NCBI RefSeq assembly: GCF_905475395.1
Contig: NC_058338.1
Coordinates: forward strand, 13,406,935-13,470,934
Reading direction: 5' to 3'
Origin: Chrysoperla carnea
Lineage: Eukaryota > Arthropoda > Insecta > Neuroptera > Chrysopidae
Length of the DNA stretch: 64,000 bases
A program made the position numbers and the translations under genes. Below the pieces are notes generated by a model that was not told where the DNA came from, ran no database searches, and worked only from the letters and a program-made list of their open reading frames with translations. Positions 1 through 15,000 of the stretch are shown here, in pieces (the first letter of the stretch is position 1; the number at the start of each line of letters is the position of its first letter).

Positions 1-454
1 GAATAGCAAAGTTTGAATTTTCTATAGTTTTGTTCTGGAAGTGAAATTTGCTAAATAACATCTAACGAAGAAGTTAGCGTCTATTATTAGCCTCTGAAGA
101 ATTAGTGATACAATTTGTTAATAAGTAAAAATTTAAACATTGTTAGCAGGCAGAATGGGTAAAACATCAACAACAACTGTCTCTTATCCTTGATGTACAC
201 AAGGCCGGATTAACCATTAAACAGATTAGGCAACTGCCTAGAGGATCCTTGATCTATTATGGAACTTATCCTTTCAAAACTTAGCTCTGCACTGTGGTTC
301 TTGCGTGGTAACGATACTATAGAGAAAGTCAGTTGGATTTCTCATTTTATTGGTTCTAATCTGTTCACGCTGACTTTAGTGTGATCCGCAAAAAAAGCTT
401 CCACCTATCCAAAAAATTTTTACCATTCACTAAAATAATAATTTAATTAAGTAG

Positions 455-995
455 GAACACCAGATTATTTGGCTCCCGAGGTATTGAAAAATAAAGGATA
501 TGGAAAAGCTATTGATTGGTGGTCATTTGGTGTACTTGTTTATGAGATGGCAGACGGTCAGCCACCATTTTACGACCTTCGGATATTAAAAACATATGAT
601 AACATTTTACGAGGACGTATACAATATCCATCACATTTTAGTAAAAGTCTAAGAAATTTTTTAGAACATCTCATACAAATTGATACTACAAAACGGTGAA
701 TTTCTACAATTTATTTTCATTTAACGCTTTGATGTTGAGTGTTTATAGCCTTGTCTTTACTTTTAATGTGTCTTTTCATAGATACGGTTTTTTAAAAAAC
801 GGTATAGTAGACATAAAATGTCATGAATGGTTTCAACATTTCAAGTGGAATGAATTATTTAATAAAACATTAAAACCATTTCACAGACCGAACAGAATGC
901 CGGATGATTATATGATAGCCACGGAGAATAGTGAATCAGGACCAATACGCAGTACTGAGCTGTCAGAATATGTTGATGAATTTAAGGATTTTTAA
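455..995 (+). CDS. PKA/PRKX-type protein kinase catalytic subunit, last two exons (5' part outside window)
   Basis: Exons 455-695 and 782-995 (stop TAA 993-995). The GT donor at 696 and AG acceptor at 780-781 split an Arg codon. The protein resumes at the activation segment (TPDYLAPE, the APE motif), followed by DWWSFG of subdomain IX, then the helical C-lobe and the AGC-kinase C-tail with LKNG and WF motifs, ending in FKDF, the hydrophobic F-x-x-F motif that docks on the kinase core. About 150 residues are present; the ATP-binding lobe and the HRD/DFG loops must lie left of the window. The family phosphorylates Ser/Thr in the cytosol and nucleus under cAMP control. The tail and the DWW motif resemble PKA-C and PRKX/Pka-C3, with many private substitutions, so which paralogue it is stays open. 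The next gene, brm, is tail-to-tail 2.1 kb away. Confidence 0.85.
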
Positions 996-3073
996 TAGGC
1001 ATATGCCTGTGAGTTTTAAATATAATTAATTATGATCGGGCACATCAAATGTGTGTTATATAACACCCTATATAATAGGTTTACATTATTTTATCATTAC
1101 CTACGACCATGCATTAATGTAATCAACAATACCGATCAAATAAAAAAACTAAGTGAAGTTTTTAAAAAAATTTCAATTGTTGTTTTTTTATCCTAAAACT
1201 AAAAAATTAATATAACTTCCATTTGTTGTGTGTAGAACTGCATTTAGCGCCGTACCCAAAAATATTTTAATTTATAATCTTTTCATTATATTATAAATAT
1301 TAGTTTTCACCATAGAGTTAATACAAGAGAGCTGTAAAGCCGCCGCCCAAACGGTTGATCCAGCAGAGAGACACAGGTAAAGTAGGCGCGTATGACGGTA
1401 GACAGGCAAATGAAGTAGACGCGTACAGCTGTATTCGTCTTTCTTATACGCCTACAATTTGACTCTTTTTTACCTCTCTCACTCGGCGGTCTAAAATATT
1501 TTGAAAATCACTTAATGCGCTTCCTATGTCTATACAGCTCTATGGTATTATCTCCACGATTTCAACATATTGATATCATTTATGTAATAATAATATGCCT
1601 ATATTTCCTTTATTATGACGCCCCAAAATTTTATCATCCACTGATATAAAAAGACAGCAACTCTTCGCAGTATCCCTACTTGCGGGGTATACTGAACCAC
1701 CTCTATTTGAAAATAAAATGGAAATACTTTGCAAGTAGAAATGAAATCTTAACAAAAACATTGGCTCTCAAAGAATCCGATATTATTTACTTACACCAGT
1801 CCAAAAGAATTTTAGTAGAGAAATTTCGTAGATAAAAGCAATCTCGGAGCGGCGAAACCGGAGGCAAAAGCTAGTAATGGATAAATTAATAATTAAACTT
1901 ACCTTTACCAAACACTAATCACCTGATCGAAGCTGATTCGCCGACGCCACAATTTGCCAAAAGTATAAATTGTTCACTCACCGATAATCAATCGATATTT
2001 AGTTTTTGTATTTTGTCAATTTTTTAGATTACTACAATCAAAGCCAAATCCCATTTCAAAATCAATTTACGATTTTGTGCAGTCCTCTAGTTAGAGAAAA
2101 ATACTCCATTTTGGAAATTGTTAATTCAAAAATGTATAGATGTTTTTAAATCTTGACTATTACTATCTAAAACTAATACCACAGCTAGGCTATTCGACTG
2201 TGCTCGCCTGAAATTTACTAGAGCACAGTTGAGAAAGATACTGTCGATTGAATTACCACTTTCATAACATGGTGATCTCTGATGATCCCACTTATAACGA
2301 TGAAACTTTCGTACATGTTGCATCTGTACGAATTTGCAGGGTGTCAGATTCAGAATGTTCGGATCTGACTGAACCTTGGATCCATCAATCCTGGGAAAGT
2401 ATCGACAGCATCCTATAGCTTCATCTGATTAAAATAGAATCTGTTACCCGAAGACGTCTCGCCTTCGGGTGGCAGGTTGTTTGTTCTCAAGGAGGTCCAG
2501 AGAATCTCTTTTTACGATACTCCTCTTATGTTTTATTATTATAATTATTATCTAAAATTAAGATAAATAAAAACAAAAAATGTTCTCAAAAATGAATAAC
2601 GAAGTCATTTTTGGAACATAAAAGAAAAATTTGTATTTATTTAAAAATAAATATATGATTATTATTGACATATACATTTTATTCATTTTTTTTAAATTGT
2701 TTTTGTTGTTGTTTTTAATTGAAAATAAAAAGAAACTAAAGACAGTGAATTATTGAATTAATCGTAGTATTGAAAACAAAATTGTATTCATCAATATAGT
2801 ACATCTTATTATATCGTCATATTATCTTTTTAATCAACATCAGAAGTAGAAGATTTAGTTTATTAAGGAAATATATTTTAATATAGAAATATAGTAATGG
2901 GATTAAAGAATGGGTAGACAGAAAATGAGCGAGTCGAGTTCTCTCTAAAGAAGATTAGAATGAATATAGTAAAATAGTCCAGCATTCTCCATACATACAT
3001 GTACAATTATTATTATTTTTGAATAATAAAAACCACAGAGGTTGTCTTTGATTCTTTATTTGATTCTTTTTTT
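996..3073. other. Intergenic region between kinase and brm 3' ends
   Basis: This 2.1-kb AT-rich stretch has no convincing gene. A polyadenylation signal AATAAA for the kinase lies near 1139-1144. On the minus strand an AATAAA (plus TTTATT, 3055-3060) sits 14 nt after the brm stop and may be one brm polyA signal. It also holds the inverted-repeat element at 1309-1546. Confidence 0.6.
1309..1546. repeat. Palindromic MITE-like element, copy 1
   Basis: The left end reads ACCATAGAG and the right end CTCTATGGT, an inverted match. Internal arms around 1367-1400 and 1430-1490 (GAGAGACA / TACCTCTCTC) are also partly inverted. A diverged shorter copy occurs at 42566-42710, sharing ACAATTT, TACCTCTCTC and the end block TTTCCTATGTNTATACAGCT. 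Non-autonomous, no coding content. Confidence 0.55.
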
Positions 3074-6000
3074 TTAATCTATATCATCATCATCATCATC
3101 CGATATGTACTTTTTCGTGTTTCGTTTACGACGATTACTTGTTGATTTTCGACTTGATGATTTGGAAATTTTTATTTTCATTTTTACTGTTGAATCTTCA
3201 TCGGATTGATTTTCATCGTCTACTGCATCACCTATAATTTATAACAAAATTTAAATTTAAACATGTGAAAAAATAGATCCATAGGTTAGGTTAGAATGGC
3301 TGTGAGACACTTAGACCAAAAGGCCCGTTGTGATATTGAAAAAGAGTTAACCCATCCCCAGTTAAAACTCCATGAACCATTACGAGCTGTTTAAGAGTAG
3401 CAGGGGTGCTTTGAAATCACCGGGCTTAAGGTTGGAGAGGTCGTCATAGAAAGGCTGGCGTTCAGCGTACCTGCCGCCAAGTACGTACAGTGTCAATCTC
3501 CTGGTATAGTGATAGATATAGGGTAAAATTAAATCAATAAGATTAATAACATACGTGATTTATTTTCTTCCTCGTTATCAGATTCACCTTCTGATTCCAC
3601 ATTTTGACGGGCATTTTTAAATACTGTTTGCAGTACAACACTATCTTCATATATTAGGGATGTTTCTTTATTATATACTTGTGCATTATGGCATAATTGC
3701 ATAAAATCTTTTTCTAATTCAGCAACGTCTGAGTACTAAAAGAAAAAAATTTTTCTTTAAATTTTGAATCTTACAATATATATATTCACATCTATGCTTA
3801 GAGCTACTCACCTTCCCTTCATCTATTCTTTGTAATATTTTTTTAATATCTAATGGTTTCTTAATTATTTCATAATAGTCTGGGAATTTTCCCCTAGAGG
3901 GTAACTTCATAAAAGGTTCACTTAGTAAACGGCCTTCTTTACTGTAAGGGAAAAACAATTATTAATACATACTTTGTTTGAAACTATGGATTCATATTTA
4001 TGGATAAAATCGTTTACTTTAAGCTGATTTCAGAGTGTTCATTTTACAAATATTGTAAATTTTATGAAGTTGACGATTTTCAAATAAATTATTTTACTTA
4101 CCTATCTGTATATTTAACTACATTATCCATAATTTTCCGTAATTGTTTCTTTAGTCTTTGATCTGATTTATTAGAATACGAAGAATTTTTATCATTTGTC
4201 CTTCGTTTCTTTGCTAAATTTGGAATAGATACTTCTGGATCCGAATCATCACCACGCTTCGAACGACCTCGTTTACGGCCACGTTTCTTTTTCACTTTCT
4301 CTTCCTCTTCTTCTTCTTCCTCTTCATAATCACCACCTTCGTCTATTGCCTAAGGAATAATTAAAGTTAGTTAAATATTGATAAAGCATTTCCTTACGAA
4401 TTTAGAAGCTTACTTTTAACCATTCTTTCTCTGTAAGACTGTCCGTATAATCAACTTCTTTCCGTTGACGTGTACCACGCCCCAAGAAACTTGTCTCATC
4501 TTGACTCTCTTCATATGCCCATCGTTCAACTTCGTCTTCTTCCTTAACAAGCCAATCTGGCAGTTCACTTTCTTCCAATAACCGCCCTTTTCGGGCTGAG
4601 CCCAATTTAGAATCCTCTCTCCGTCGCTCCAAATCCATTCTTTGAAATTGTTGAAATTCTTCTTCACTTCTCGCAATCATTTGATTTACAGTCTCATCGT
4701 CTGGAACCTGAACATAAAATTTTCATAGTATTATTATGTCTTCAAACACCTAAATCATAATTTCGTTAGCTCGATTTGCTGTTGAATAACTTGAATTTGT
4801 TTGATTTTTTAAATTAAACGGTCTTGTTGGATAACAGAAGCATGAGCTATTATAAATAATCAATGTTAGATTTAAAAATTATCAGTAGCTGGAGCTTTAT
4901 TTATATAGCCAAATAACTTTTGATCTCGAGGATGAAATAAGCTTAATACCAAATTTTCATCGAAATCGGTGCTATAGGTCAAAATTTAGAGATTTCGTTG
5001 TTTTTCCTACTCGTTTATTGGAGTATACATAAGCGCCGATTGAAGGAAAACGGAAATATTGTACATATTTAAGAGAAAAAACTAATTTCAACTTACCTCA
5101 TTTTCTTCTTCTTCTTCAGCATCGTCCTGATGAAGGATACTTTGTAAGAATTGCTGCCGTTCACTACCCGTTGATTTTTGATCAAACATACCCGCTTGAA
5201 TAACTTTTTCATCCATATTCAACTTATATCTAGCTGCTGCTAAAATACGTTCTTCCACTGAGTTCACAGTCATTAATCGTAACACACGCACTTCATTCTT
5301 TTGTCCAATACGATGAGCACGATCTTGCGCTTGTAAATCTTGATGAGGATTCCAATCGGAATCAAATATAATAACCGTGTCAGCCGATTGTAAATTTAAA
5401 CCAAGTCCACCCGCACGAGTTGATAACACAAACAAAAAGTATTCACTATCTTTAGCGTTAAATTTTTTAAGTAAGTCACCACGATCTTCCGCTTTGGTCA
5501 TACCGTCCAACCTTAAATACATAAAACCACGCCAATTTAAATAGTCTTCCATGATACTCATTAGTTGTGTCATTTGACAAAACAGTAGAACACGATGGTT
5601 TGTGGCCTTTAACTTTGGTAATATTCGATCTAATAGTTCAAATTTACCAGAGGCACGGAACAAATCTGGACCGGTCACAACACCCGATGGCATACCCAAA
5701 TGATCACAATATTTCTCTTCAATTGCTTGGAACATAAACGGATGATTACATAATTTACGTAGCTGCACAATAGTGTTCATTAACGCTTTAGCGCCACCTT
5801 TTCCTTTGTTACCCCGTTCCGAACCGTCTGTTAATAGTACACCTTTACTTTGCATATGTTTGTACAATACACGTTGTAATGCAGACATATCACACTTAAC
5901 AATATATTCAACTTTGTCAGGTAATTGAGATTCGACTTCCTTCTTGAGACGTCGTAACAAGAATGGCCGTAATACTTTATGCAAACGACGGATAATAAGT

Positions 6001-9000
6001 ATAGTTTCTTCTTCATTTAATTCCACTTTTTCACCGGTGGTAGCAAATGGAGCATTAAACCATTGTTCAAATGTTGAACATGACTTGAAAATTGATGGTA
6101 ATAAAAAGTTCAGTAGAGCCCATAATTCTGGTAATTTATTTTGTAATGGTGTACCGGTTAAAAGCAATCGATGTGGGGCTAAGTAATGCGTATTTAATAC
6201 TTGGGTTAATTTACAGTGATGATTCTTCATACGATGACCTTCATCGATTATCATGTACTTCCATTGTAACTATACAAAGAAAATTATAAAATAAGATACT
6301 TAGTGATAAATAAAAAAACAATCAATGAATAACTATCACGCGCGATGGCGACTAATTTATAATACAATCTTTACCCTTTGAAAGTATGAAAGAGACTGAG
6401 TTGATCTTAAATTTAATATCCTGTTCTAAAGGCAGGTTCAATTTCACTCTTTCGCTCAGTTTAGTAACTAAAAACTTCGATTTGAATTAAAAAAAATTTT
6501 TTTTTAAATAATTACCTTAGCTAAAACACCTTTATCCTTAATTACATATTCATACGTTGTTAATAATACATTAAATTTAGTTGATCGCATTTGGCTTTGA
6601 ATTTGTCGTCGACCAGCTGGTGAACCTTTGTATGATACCACAATGACACTGGGTGCCCATTTTTCAAATTCCAATACCCAATTCGACAATGTTGATAATG
6701 GTACAATAATTAAAAATGGACCATTTACTTTTTTCTTTTCCATTAAATATGTTACAAGTGCAATTGTTTGAATTGTTTTACCCAAACCCATTTCATCCGC
6801 TAATATGCCATTTAAATTATTATTAAATAATGAAACTAACCATTCTAAACCCTTAATTTGATATTCTTTTAGGTTACCATTTACCATTATGGAGGCTTGT
6901 TCAGTTACTATTTCATGTACAGTGTGTGCAATACTAAAAAAAGAAAAAAAAAATTGTTTAGAACTGGTTGTACAGATATTGAAATATCTAAAGGAAGAAA
7001 TCAAGCCATAAATATTTGACACGAATATTACTGCTACTCACCTATAGTAAGTTTGCTCTTCAGTTGGATTTTTATATTCATCATCTTCAACTTTAGCTTT
7101 TTTAATAATAGTTTTCGCTTTATCTTCCTCTGTAGAAGCTTCACCATCACCTTTCCTATTTTCCTCATTATTTTCACCATCACCTTCACCGTCACTGTCA
7201 CTATCACTTTCGCTTTCTACAGCTTCCCATCCAGGATGTGATTCAAGCCAAGATTGTAGTTGACTGAGCAGAGGTGCTTCTTCACCAGTTAGCGTACGTC
7301 CAGTGGCTGTTTCAAGTACAGTTACACGACCATCACTATCTTGTGACTCTTCGCCATCGGCTTGTTGTTCACCATTTGTTTCGCCAGTATTCAATTTTTT
7401 ACGTTTACGCTTACGTTTTTGCTCTTCTTGTTGCTTACGTTTCTGTTCCATTTTATGTTGTTTCACCATCTCAGTTAAATTACCGATATATTCGTCAGTT
7501 TGGGATAGTAAGAAAGCTAAACGTTTATCTTTCTTTTGATCAATCAATTTTCGGTAACCTTCTTCATCTTCAGCCATTAAACGTCTCATACGTTCTTTTT
7601 CAATACGTTCCTGTTCTTTCTTCTGTTCACGTTCCGCATTTGCATGATAATTCATAACGGCCTTATTTAATCGTACTAATTTAGCTTGATTATTACGATG
7701 GAATTCTTTGAAATCTTTGCCATGTTGTAACACAGAAGATAAGAATTCTTGATGTTTTTGTCGTCTTTTCCGTTCTGCCTCTAATTTTTGTTGTTTTTCT
7801 AGTTTTTCAGTAGCACGTGCTTCTCGTAAGCCTTGTCGTTTTGTTCGCTTGTATGCCTTTACGTTAATTGCGGTTTCTAATGTGGTATCACGTCGTGTAC
7901 AACTTACAATCTACAAAGATAAATAAAATTATTTATATTTCGGTAAAAAAGTGATTGTCCGATACAACAAAGAAATCCTTCGGGTAACTAATAAAATCAA
8001 TATCTGTTATGGAGGTTTTGTACACATTTTGGTGAAGAATATGAGTGTTAACTTCTATGATCTTTCGTAAGCTGTTCAAGCCATTGTAAGCTTTATGGTC
8101 AAGTTTAAATTTATTAACTCTCTAATGTTCGTATGTTTATTGCTTTTATTTAATCATTTAATTATTTTGATAGTTTTGATCTTGTTCTTCAAATTCTCTC
8201 TTTTGATGATATCTTTATTACAAAGATGGTAGAATGTAATCAACAGATTTTGGATGTGTATAACTTCTAAAACCAGATTCAACCTGAGAACCACGAATTC
8301 CTTTCCATCAAGATTAATCGAGAGTAAATCACCTCAACTGATTTCGAGAGTGTTGACCGAAGGTTTAACTTTGGGCAAGTGTTTTAGAAGTAATACTGCT
8401 TTTAGATTGAAATATTACGTCTGAATAATTTTAAAAAACAAAAACACCTAATTATAATAGAATTTCCCTATCATTCACCAAAAACTAAATAATAAAATAA
8501 ATATTCTTACCTCTTGTCGTAACTGCCGTTGAAAGTTTAAACATCTTAATGCTCTAAGTTCAATTTCAGCTTGTAATCGAACATCTTCAGCCATATTTGT
8601 TGGTAATTGATCTAGGAATTGTATCCGATGCGCAATGCGCGCTTGTATTCGATGTTCTCGTTCTTGTAATATAATTAATGGGTCAATACCAACTGGTTTT
8701 GGTACAGATGTAATACGATTTTGTTTTGGTTGTGGTTGTGTGGCGGGTGGTTGTCCTTGTGGTCGTTGTTGTGGACCACTAGCCATTGACGTTGGCGGTA
8801 AATTTTGTGGTGGCATTTTCCCTCCATTTGGCTGTTGCATTGGTGCCATTGGGAGATTCGGCATTTGCGAATTCTGTTTAGAATGATAATTAATATTTAA
8901 AATGTAGTATGCTAATTTTTTTTTCTTTAACATTTAAAATACATTTTAAGGGGAAAAATGAGGTTTAATTAGAGAAAATTTTCATAACTATAACAATAAC

Positions 9001-12000
9001 ATGAGGATAACTAAGGTCTATAGGTTTTAATCGTAATCCGTTTTTATTCTTTATTTTTAGCCAGAATGAGCAAAGGCGACAGTGGCTGATACCCGATACC
9101 TCACTAAACGAAGTGCATATTCAAATTTTAAGGTAGTTACTCGTAGCCAAAATTTAAACCACATATCGCCGAGAAAAATTGAACTCACGTCATTAAAAAC
9201 ATATAACATTTTTTTTAAACAGTAGTTCGGAGTCGAAATAATTTTATTAGAAATCTCATGATTGAATTTTAATGCACTAGCTTTTTTTGCAGAAAATTTT
9301 AAATGTAAATTTTAGATTTTCCGATATAGTTTAAAATTACTCTGCTTAAAATAAACATGCAAAAATGTTTTGGATGGGAAGCCCTATGAAAATTCTCCCA
9401 CAATGTAATTCTTATTTGAAAAACTTTTGTACAAAAAATTTATAAACAAAAGGATGCCTTAAAAAAATTTGTTATTTTCTGTAAAAAAAAATCTCCACAA
9501 TAATTATTTCAAAAGGAAATTCAACTCATGCTTTCATCAGATACACAGTATGGTACCTGCGGTGGTGGCTGTTGAAGTGGTGGCAGAGGTGGTTGTTGTT
9601 GTAATTGTTGCATTGATGGTGGAGGACCTGCGTTTGGTGGATGTGGCAACATTGGCGGTCCTTGTGATGTTGGTGGTAATTGTTGAGATTGTTGTGGTAG
9701 CATTGGTGGTGGTCCACATGGTCCTTGCATTGGAGGACCTGGTGGACCTTGAGGAGGACCTCCTGGTGGTCCTGTAGGTGGACCTTGTGGACCAGGGGGG
9801 CCTGGAGGTCTCATTGATGTTGGTTCATCTGGAAGGCCTCCTGGTGGACCAGGTGGTGGTGGGCCATTACCACTATTACCACTCATTGGTGGTTCTCCAG
9901 GTCCAGGCCCTGGACCAGGCCCGCCTGCACCTCCACTAGCTGGCGATGAGTCTTTATTATTTACCTATACAATAACGTGTAATTTCCAAAAAAAGTTTAA
10001 AATCGAATACAGTAAAATCAAATTATACGATATAATCTTATTTCTTACATTAAATACAAAAAAAAATTCATTTCGAGCAGCAAATTAGATTTATAAAAAT
10101 GATTCGAGCAACAAATAGGGAAGACAGACATGCAGTATTGATTTTAAATTTATATTCCAGTTTTAAAATGTTTATAAACGTTATTAATTTTGAACTTTTT
10201 GTGAAATTAATTCTTAAGTGTTGGATATTTAACAGGTACTCAATGGAAAATATCGCGAGAATAAACAAAGTATTCTAATGTGTTGGTTTATTTGGGTATA
10301 GTGGGAAGCATACTTTGAAACTGACCAAAGTTAAATACTGTCCAACTAGCCATTGTTTGCTTAAATCTAAAAACTTTGTATAGCTTTAAAAATTCTGAAT
10401 TAAAAAAGATTTATTAAAAATTTAATCCAAAAATTTTAATTTAATTTTAACAATAGCTAATTTGAAATTAACATTTTAGAAATCATTTTAAAAGAATTAG
10501 TGATTTCCTTAAACAAAATCTAGAAAAAAATGTCACCGATTTTTATCAAATTTTATAGACTTGGAGCAAAATATTCGTTGAATAGATAGATTTCCATTTA
10601 GATCGTTTTTTATTTTCAATAGCTCAAGTTTCAGTCGTAAAATCAAAGGTCAAAAAGCACCGGAAATTTTGTATTTTCAACAGTCTTCGATTATGATTAA
10701 TACAGTTAACGAGTTAACCATCTGGTCACGTACATAAATGAAATTTTGTGCAATCATTGGGGGAAAAATAAATATTGATAATTGATCAAAAATAATGTGT
10801 TGTATTTCATAATTGGTTCTTTTACAAAGCACTCTTATTATGAAATACAATTTTAAAAAAGAGGCTGCAATATAATATCAACCATAAAATATCAACAAGG
10901 AAAAATACTTGGAAATCACAGATTTTTTAATTTGTCTACTATACGCTATCCTTAAAAGTAAACATGTAAAAAGGTAAGACGAAATTCGATTCCGTTTTTA
11001 AAATAAATTTATTTAATGTTATTTTTTCCTACATTCATTTTAAATAGTTAAATTAAGAGTATTTTTCGGAAAAATAAATTTGTTTTTTTTTTACCCTTTT
11101 GCACATTTACTAAAAGCGGGTCTTTAATCATATCCAAGGACCTTAAATGTATTAAAACAACAAGTTCAAAAATTAATGAAATATCTATGAGTGCCAAGCA
11201 TAATTTTTCTCTTGTAGCAAGAGTCCAAATATATATAATAGAATTAAAAAAATGCTTATCGATTAATAGAATAATGAAAAAATAAAAAGCTGCAAAGCTA
11301 TAGTATAAAATAAATAGAATAATACAAAGCTCAATCGATTTTAAAGAAATTTTTGAATTCTCAAAAAAGCCATTCGATATGAGCATAACAAATTAATTAC
11401 CAAAATAAATTTAAATTACAATAAATTTTTATAAATCATTTTAATAAATTTTTATTAGAAATCTAAAATAGAAGAATTCTATGCTCTTCATTCAAATCAA
11501 ATTATGTCATTATTAATCGCTTTCAAAAAAAAAAAAAATGGAGATTTTCATTTTAATATGTATTTTGTTTTAAAGATTTGTATCGATTTGACCATGAATT
11601 TATGGTCGAATGGCGTAATTATTATTGTATAGGGAGGCAGAGTTCAAAACAAAACATCAAACCAAATCAAAATATTTTTAATTTGAGGTTAAATTGGAAT
11701 TTAAAAAACTTTCAGTTAAAAGACCATTGATTGCAAAAACTGAGATGACGATCCTGTTCAAGATAACATGACTGCAAAATTCTATAACCTTTTTCATATC
11801 CTTATACAAAGATTTAATGATTTTTTATTTGCATATCGATAACTAGATAAAATCTTAAAACTCCAGCACTAATTAGTTCAACTTAGCTTTAATTTTCAGA
11901 CAAAAATATTGAACATTAAAGGTCAAACAGAATTGACTAAAGCAAAGGTCAGACAGATTGAGTCAATTGACATGAGTTTGGAAGATGTTATGCCGTTTTA

Positions 12001-15000
12001 GAACGTTAACTTACTTCAATATGTTTCAACAAGGACGGCAGAGTTATAAGAGGACCGTAATCTTTATCTGAAATCGCGTACGTTCTCTTGGCTGACAATT
12101 TCCGATAAAATAATAATTACGCCATATTTTCCATACAAAAATATATAAATCTAATAAAGAGTATAACGCGACCCAAAAATTAGATTTGAATGAAGCTGCC
12201 AAATAGAAAATCAAAATTACAATAATTTATAACAGCATTGATAACTTATAAAAGAGAAATTTATTTAATTTTAATACCTAGAAAAAACAGCCATGCCTGA
12301 AAATAATTAAGCATCAACTACAAAAAATAATAAAATAAAATAATTTAGGGCATCCAAATGTTTACAAATTAAAAAAAATAAAAATAAAATAAAACCGAAT
12401 TGATCTAAAAGAAATTTTCAAAAAGCAAAATATTAAAAAGCATTACATTATTATTGCCGATTTGAAAATTTTATAAATGCAAAAAGAATATTTTTTAATT
12501 ATCAAAACTACAATATTTTTTTTATTAACCGGCCACCAAATTAACCATGTAATTGTACCCAAAAATAAATTAATTAATAATAAAATAAATAAAATAAAAT
12601 GAATAGATCTTTCTAAGGATATCGCACATATTAAATGATTTTCAAAGTTACCTTTAAATTTTTTCATAAAATAAATGAAAAATGTGCGGAATCCTTTTAT
12701 ACATTAAGCGATTAAAAATGAAACTGTTTGTAGCCTATTCAAAAATCAATACGAGGCGAGATCACACTGTGTGGAATTGCTTATCTTATAAAGTCGACAG
12801 ACATTATGTTTTGCTTTTTTTTTTTAGAACAGCTGCCATATCCCTACTAGTTGTACACAATACATTTTTTCTAAATGAAAATTTTGAGAGTTTAAGCATT
12901 TTTGAAGTTTTTAATCGTTACGAATCAAAAACCCCAGAAGAATATTCTTCTGGATCCTACCTCCATAGACTATCTGCACTTCTAAAAAAATATTTTCAGT
13001 AATTAGGTTTTAAGTTAAAGCGTTAAATTTCTAAAAACTTCTTAAAACTATTTAGAGCGACGATATGACGTTATCATTCTCATTTGAAAACTCAGCACTT
13101 TCGAAAAAAGTCGTAGAGAGTTTGGTAGATTCGCCAAAAGGAAGCCACTCACGAAGTTTCAAGATGATTTAACAAAAAGGATACTGTCTTGCGGACTAAA
13201 ATGCATTATGGATTTTAAATTCCTCAGCCTGTTGAACTAGAATATATTAAGTAACCAATCGTTGGGCCTCATTTAAGCGGGGATTACACTAGGTGAGTTT
13301 ACTACTTGAAGCATCTTTTGGGCGAGTTTACTCGCTGCTACTAAACAACTAATCCTATGTAACCAAGCCTAATATCTAACAAGCAGATACTAATTAACTA
13401 GTAGCTAACTAGCAGTTAGTAAAATTTAAATTTTTCAGCTTTATTCCCTTCTCGTATCTACAGGTAAATTAGCTGAGTATAATTATAGTTATTAGTCTCT
13501 GCTTAAGGGCATCATGAGTGGAAATAAAGGGCAAATCAATGCATACTCATAATAACCGAAATATAAGACATGAAAATTCCACAAAAGGTTTCATTCTAAA
13601 TCGTTATATAAATCATTCAAATATATATTGAATCACGCTCCAAAAAAATATTTAATCACATTCACACAAATCAAAAAACTATCATTTTTCGAGAAAAATA
13701 AACACCGCAAAATGTAGCTTACATTCGAGAAAGAAATGTCAGCATACATCAACCATGCATATTACTTACTTGTGTACTTCCTGGTTGAAACGGAGACGAT
13801 GGAGGTGGTGTCGGACATTGAGGGGGGCCATCAGGACGTTTTCCTTGTACAGCCATTGCTAATTGTTGTGTAAGTGGTTGATTTCGGGCAAGTAATCGGT
13901 ACGCCATAATTTGTACACTGAAATTAATTTTAAATAAATATGTTGATTGAGGCATATCATAAAATATAAAATATGCAATGGGATTTTAACGCTAAGATGG
14001 TCAGCGCCATGATGTAAACCATACCGGTTAGACTCAATTGATTTTTTCATGGAATGAAAAGACAATAGATGCCTACTTCATTTTACTTGTGCTGTGCAAT
14101 AAAAAAAAATTCAAATTTAAAGAATAATTAATTGAATATGTACCGTAATTGTTGTAATTGATTGGAATTAAAACAATGTGGTTTATTTGGATCAGGTGGA
14201 CCATTTCCATTGGATCGAGCACGTAACGCAATTAACTGTGAATAGCGAGGATCTTCTTGTAAACCTTTTTCTTCCATTGAATCAATTGCACGTTGCAGTG
14301 CATTTAGATTTTCTTGTCCTTGATTTTGTCCTGGCATTGGAGGTGGTCCTTGTGGTGGGCCACTTGTTGGACCAGATGGATTCTAAAAACAAAAAGAAAA
14401 TTTGTAGTTAAATAAAATTTATTTTGAATCTTTTAAGATTATAAATATAGACGCTTTAATCACTTAAGATTTTCGAAATAAAATTTAGGTATCGAATTCG
14501 TTTGGTTTAAAAAAAATTGTTCGAACGAAAGTTCCCTTTTAACTATATTATATAAATACAGAAAATAATATAAAAAATATGTAAACAAAACGTACTATAA
14601 AGTATCTTAAATATTTTTTAGTGTGACTCACACTGTATTTACGCGATTATCATTGTATAAATAATAAATATTTGGTTATAATTATTATTATGTAAGATTT
14701 ATTACAATCAATCACACATTACCCTTTTATGTTTACAGAATGTACCAAACAATTACGTGGAGATTTTTATATCATATTGAATTTATATTATTAAGGTATC
14801 AGCGCTACGAGTAAAAAAATGTAAACTATACCCGTTAGACTCAGCTGATTTTATCATTGAATGAAAAGACAAAAGATACCTACTTCGTTATACATTTTAA
14901 TGTGCTGTGTCAATATTTACTCCCCTAGTCCTGCTAATAGTTTTCCTAGTTTTTTTTATATAAACTTTGTAGTTTGTGTTCTTATATAAACATTAATAAA

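Noticed and set aside
3286-3300. TTAGG-type telomere repeat
   Set aside because: Only about 2.5 units, at the start of a dispersed repeat inside a brm intron; not a telomere tract.
9469-9777. Open frames opposite brm exon 6
   Set aside because: Same cause: low-complexity Pro/Gln coding sequence on the other strand.
12682-13002. Possible small gene in brm intron 5
   Set aside because: No recognisable family, no clear promoter or splice partner, and composition driven by AT-rich sequence.
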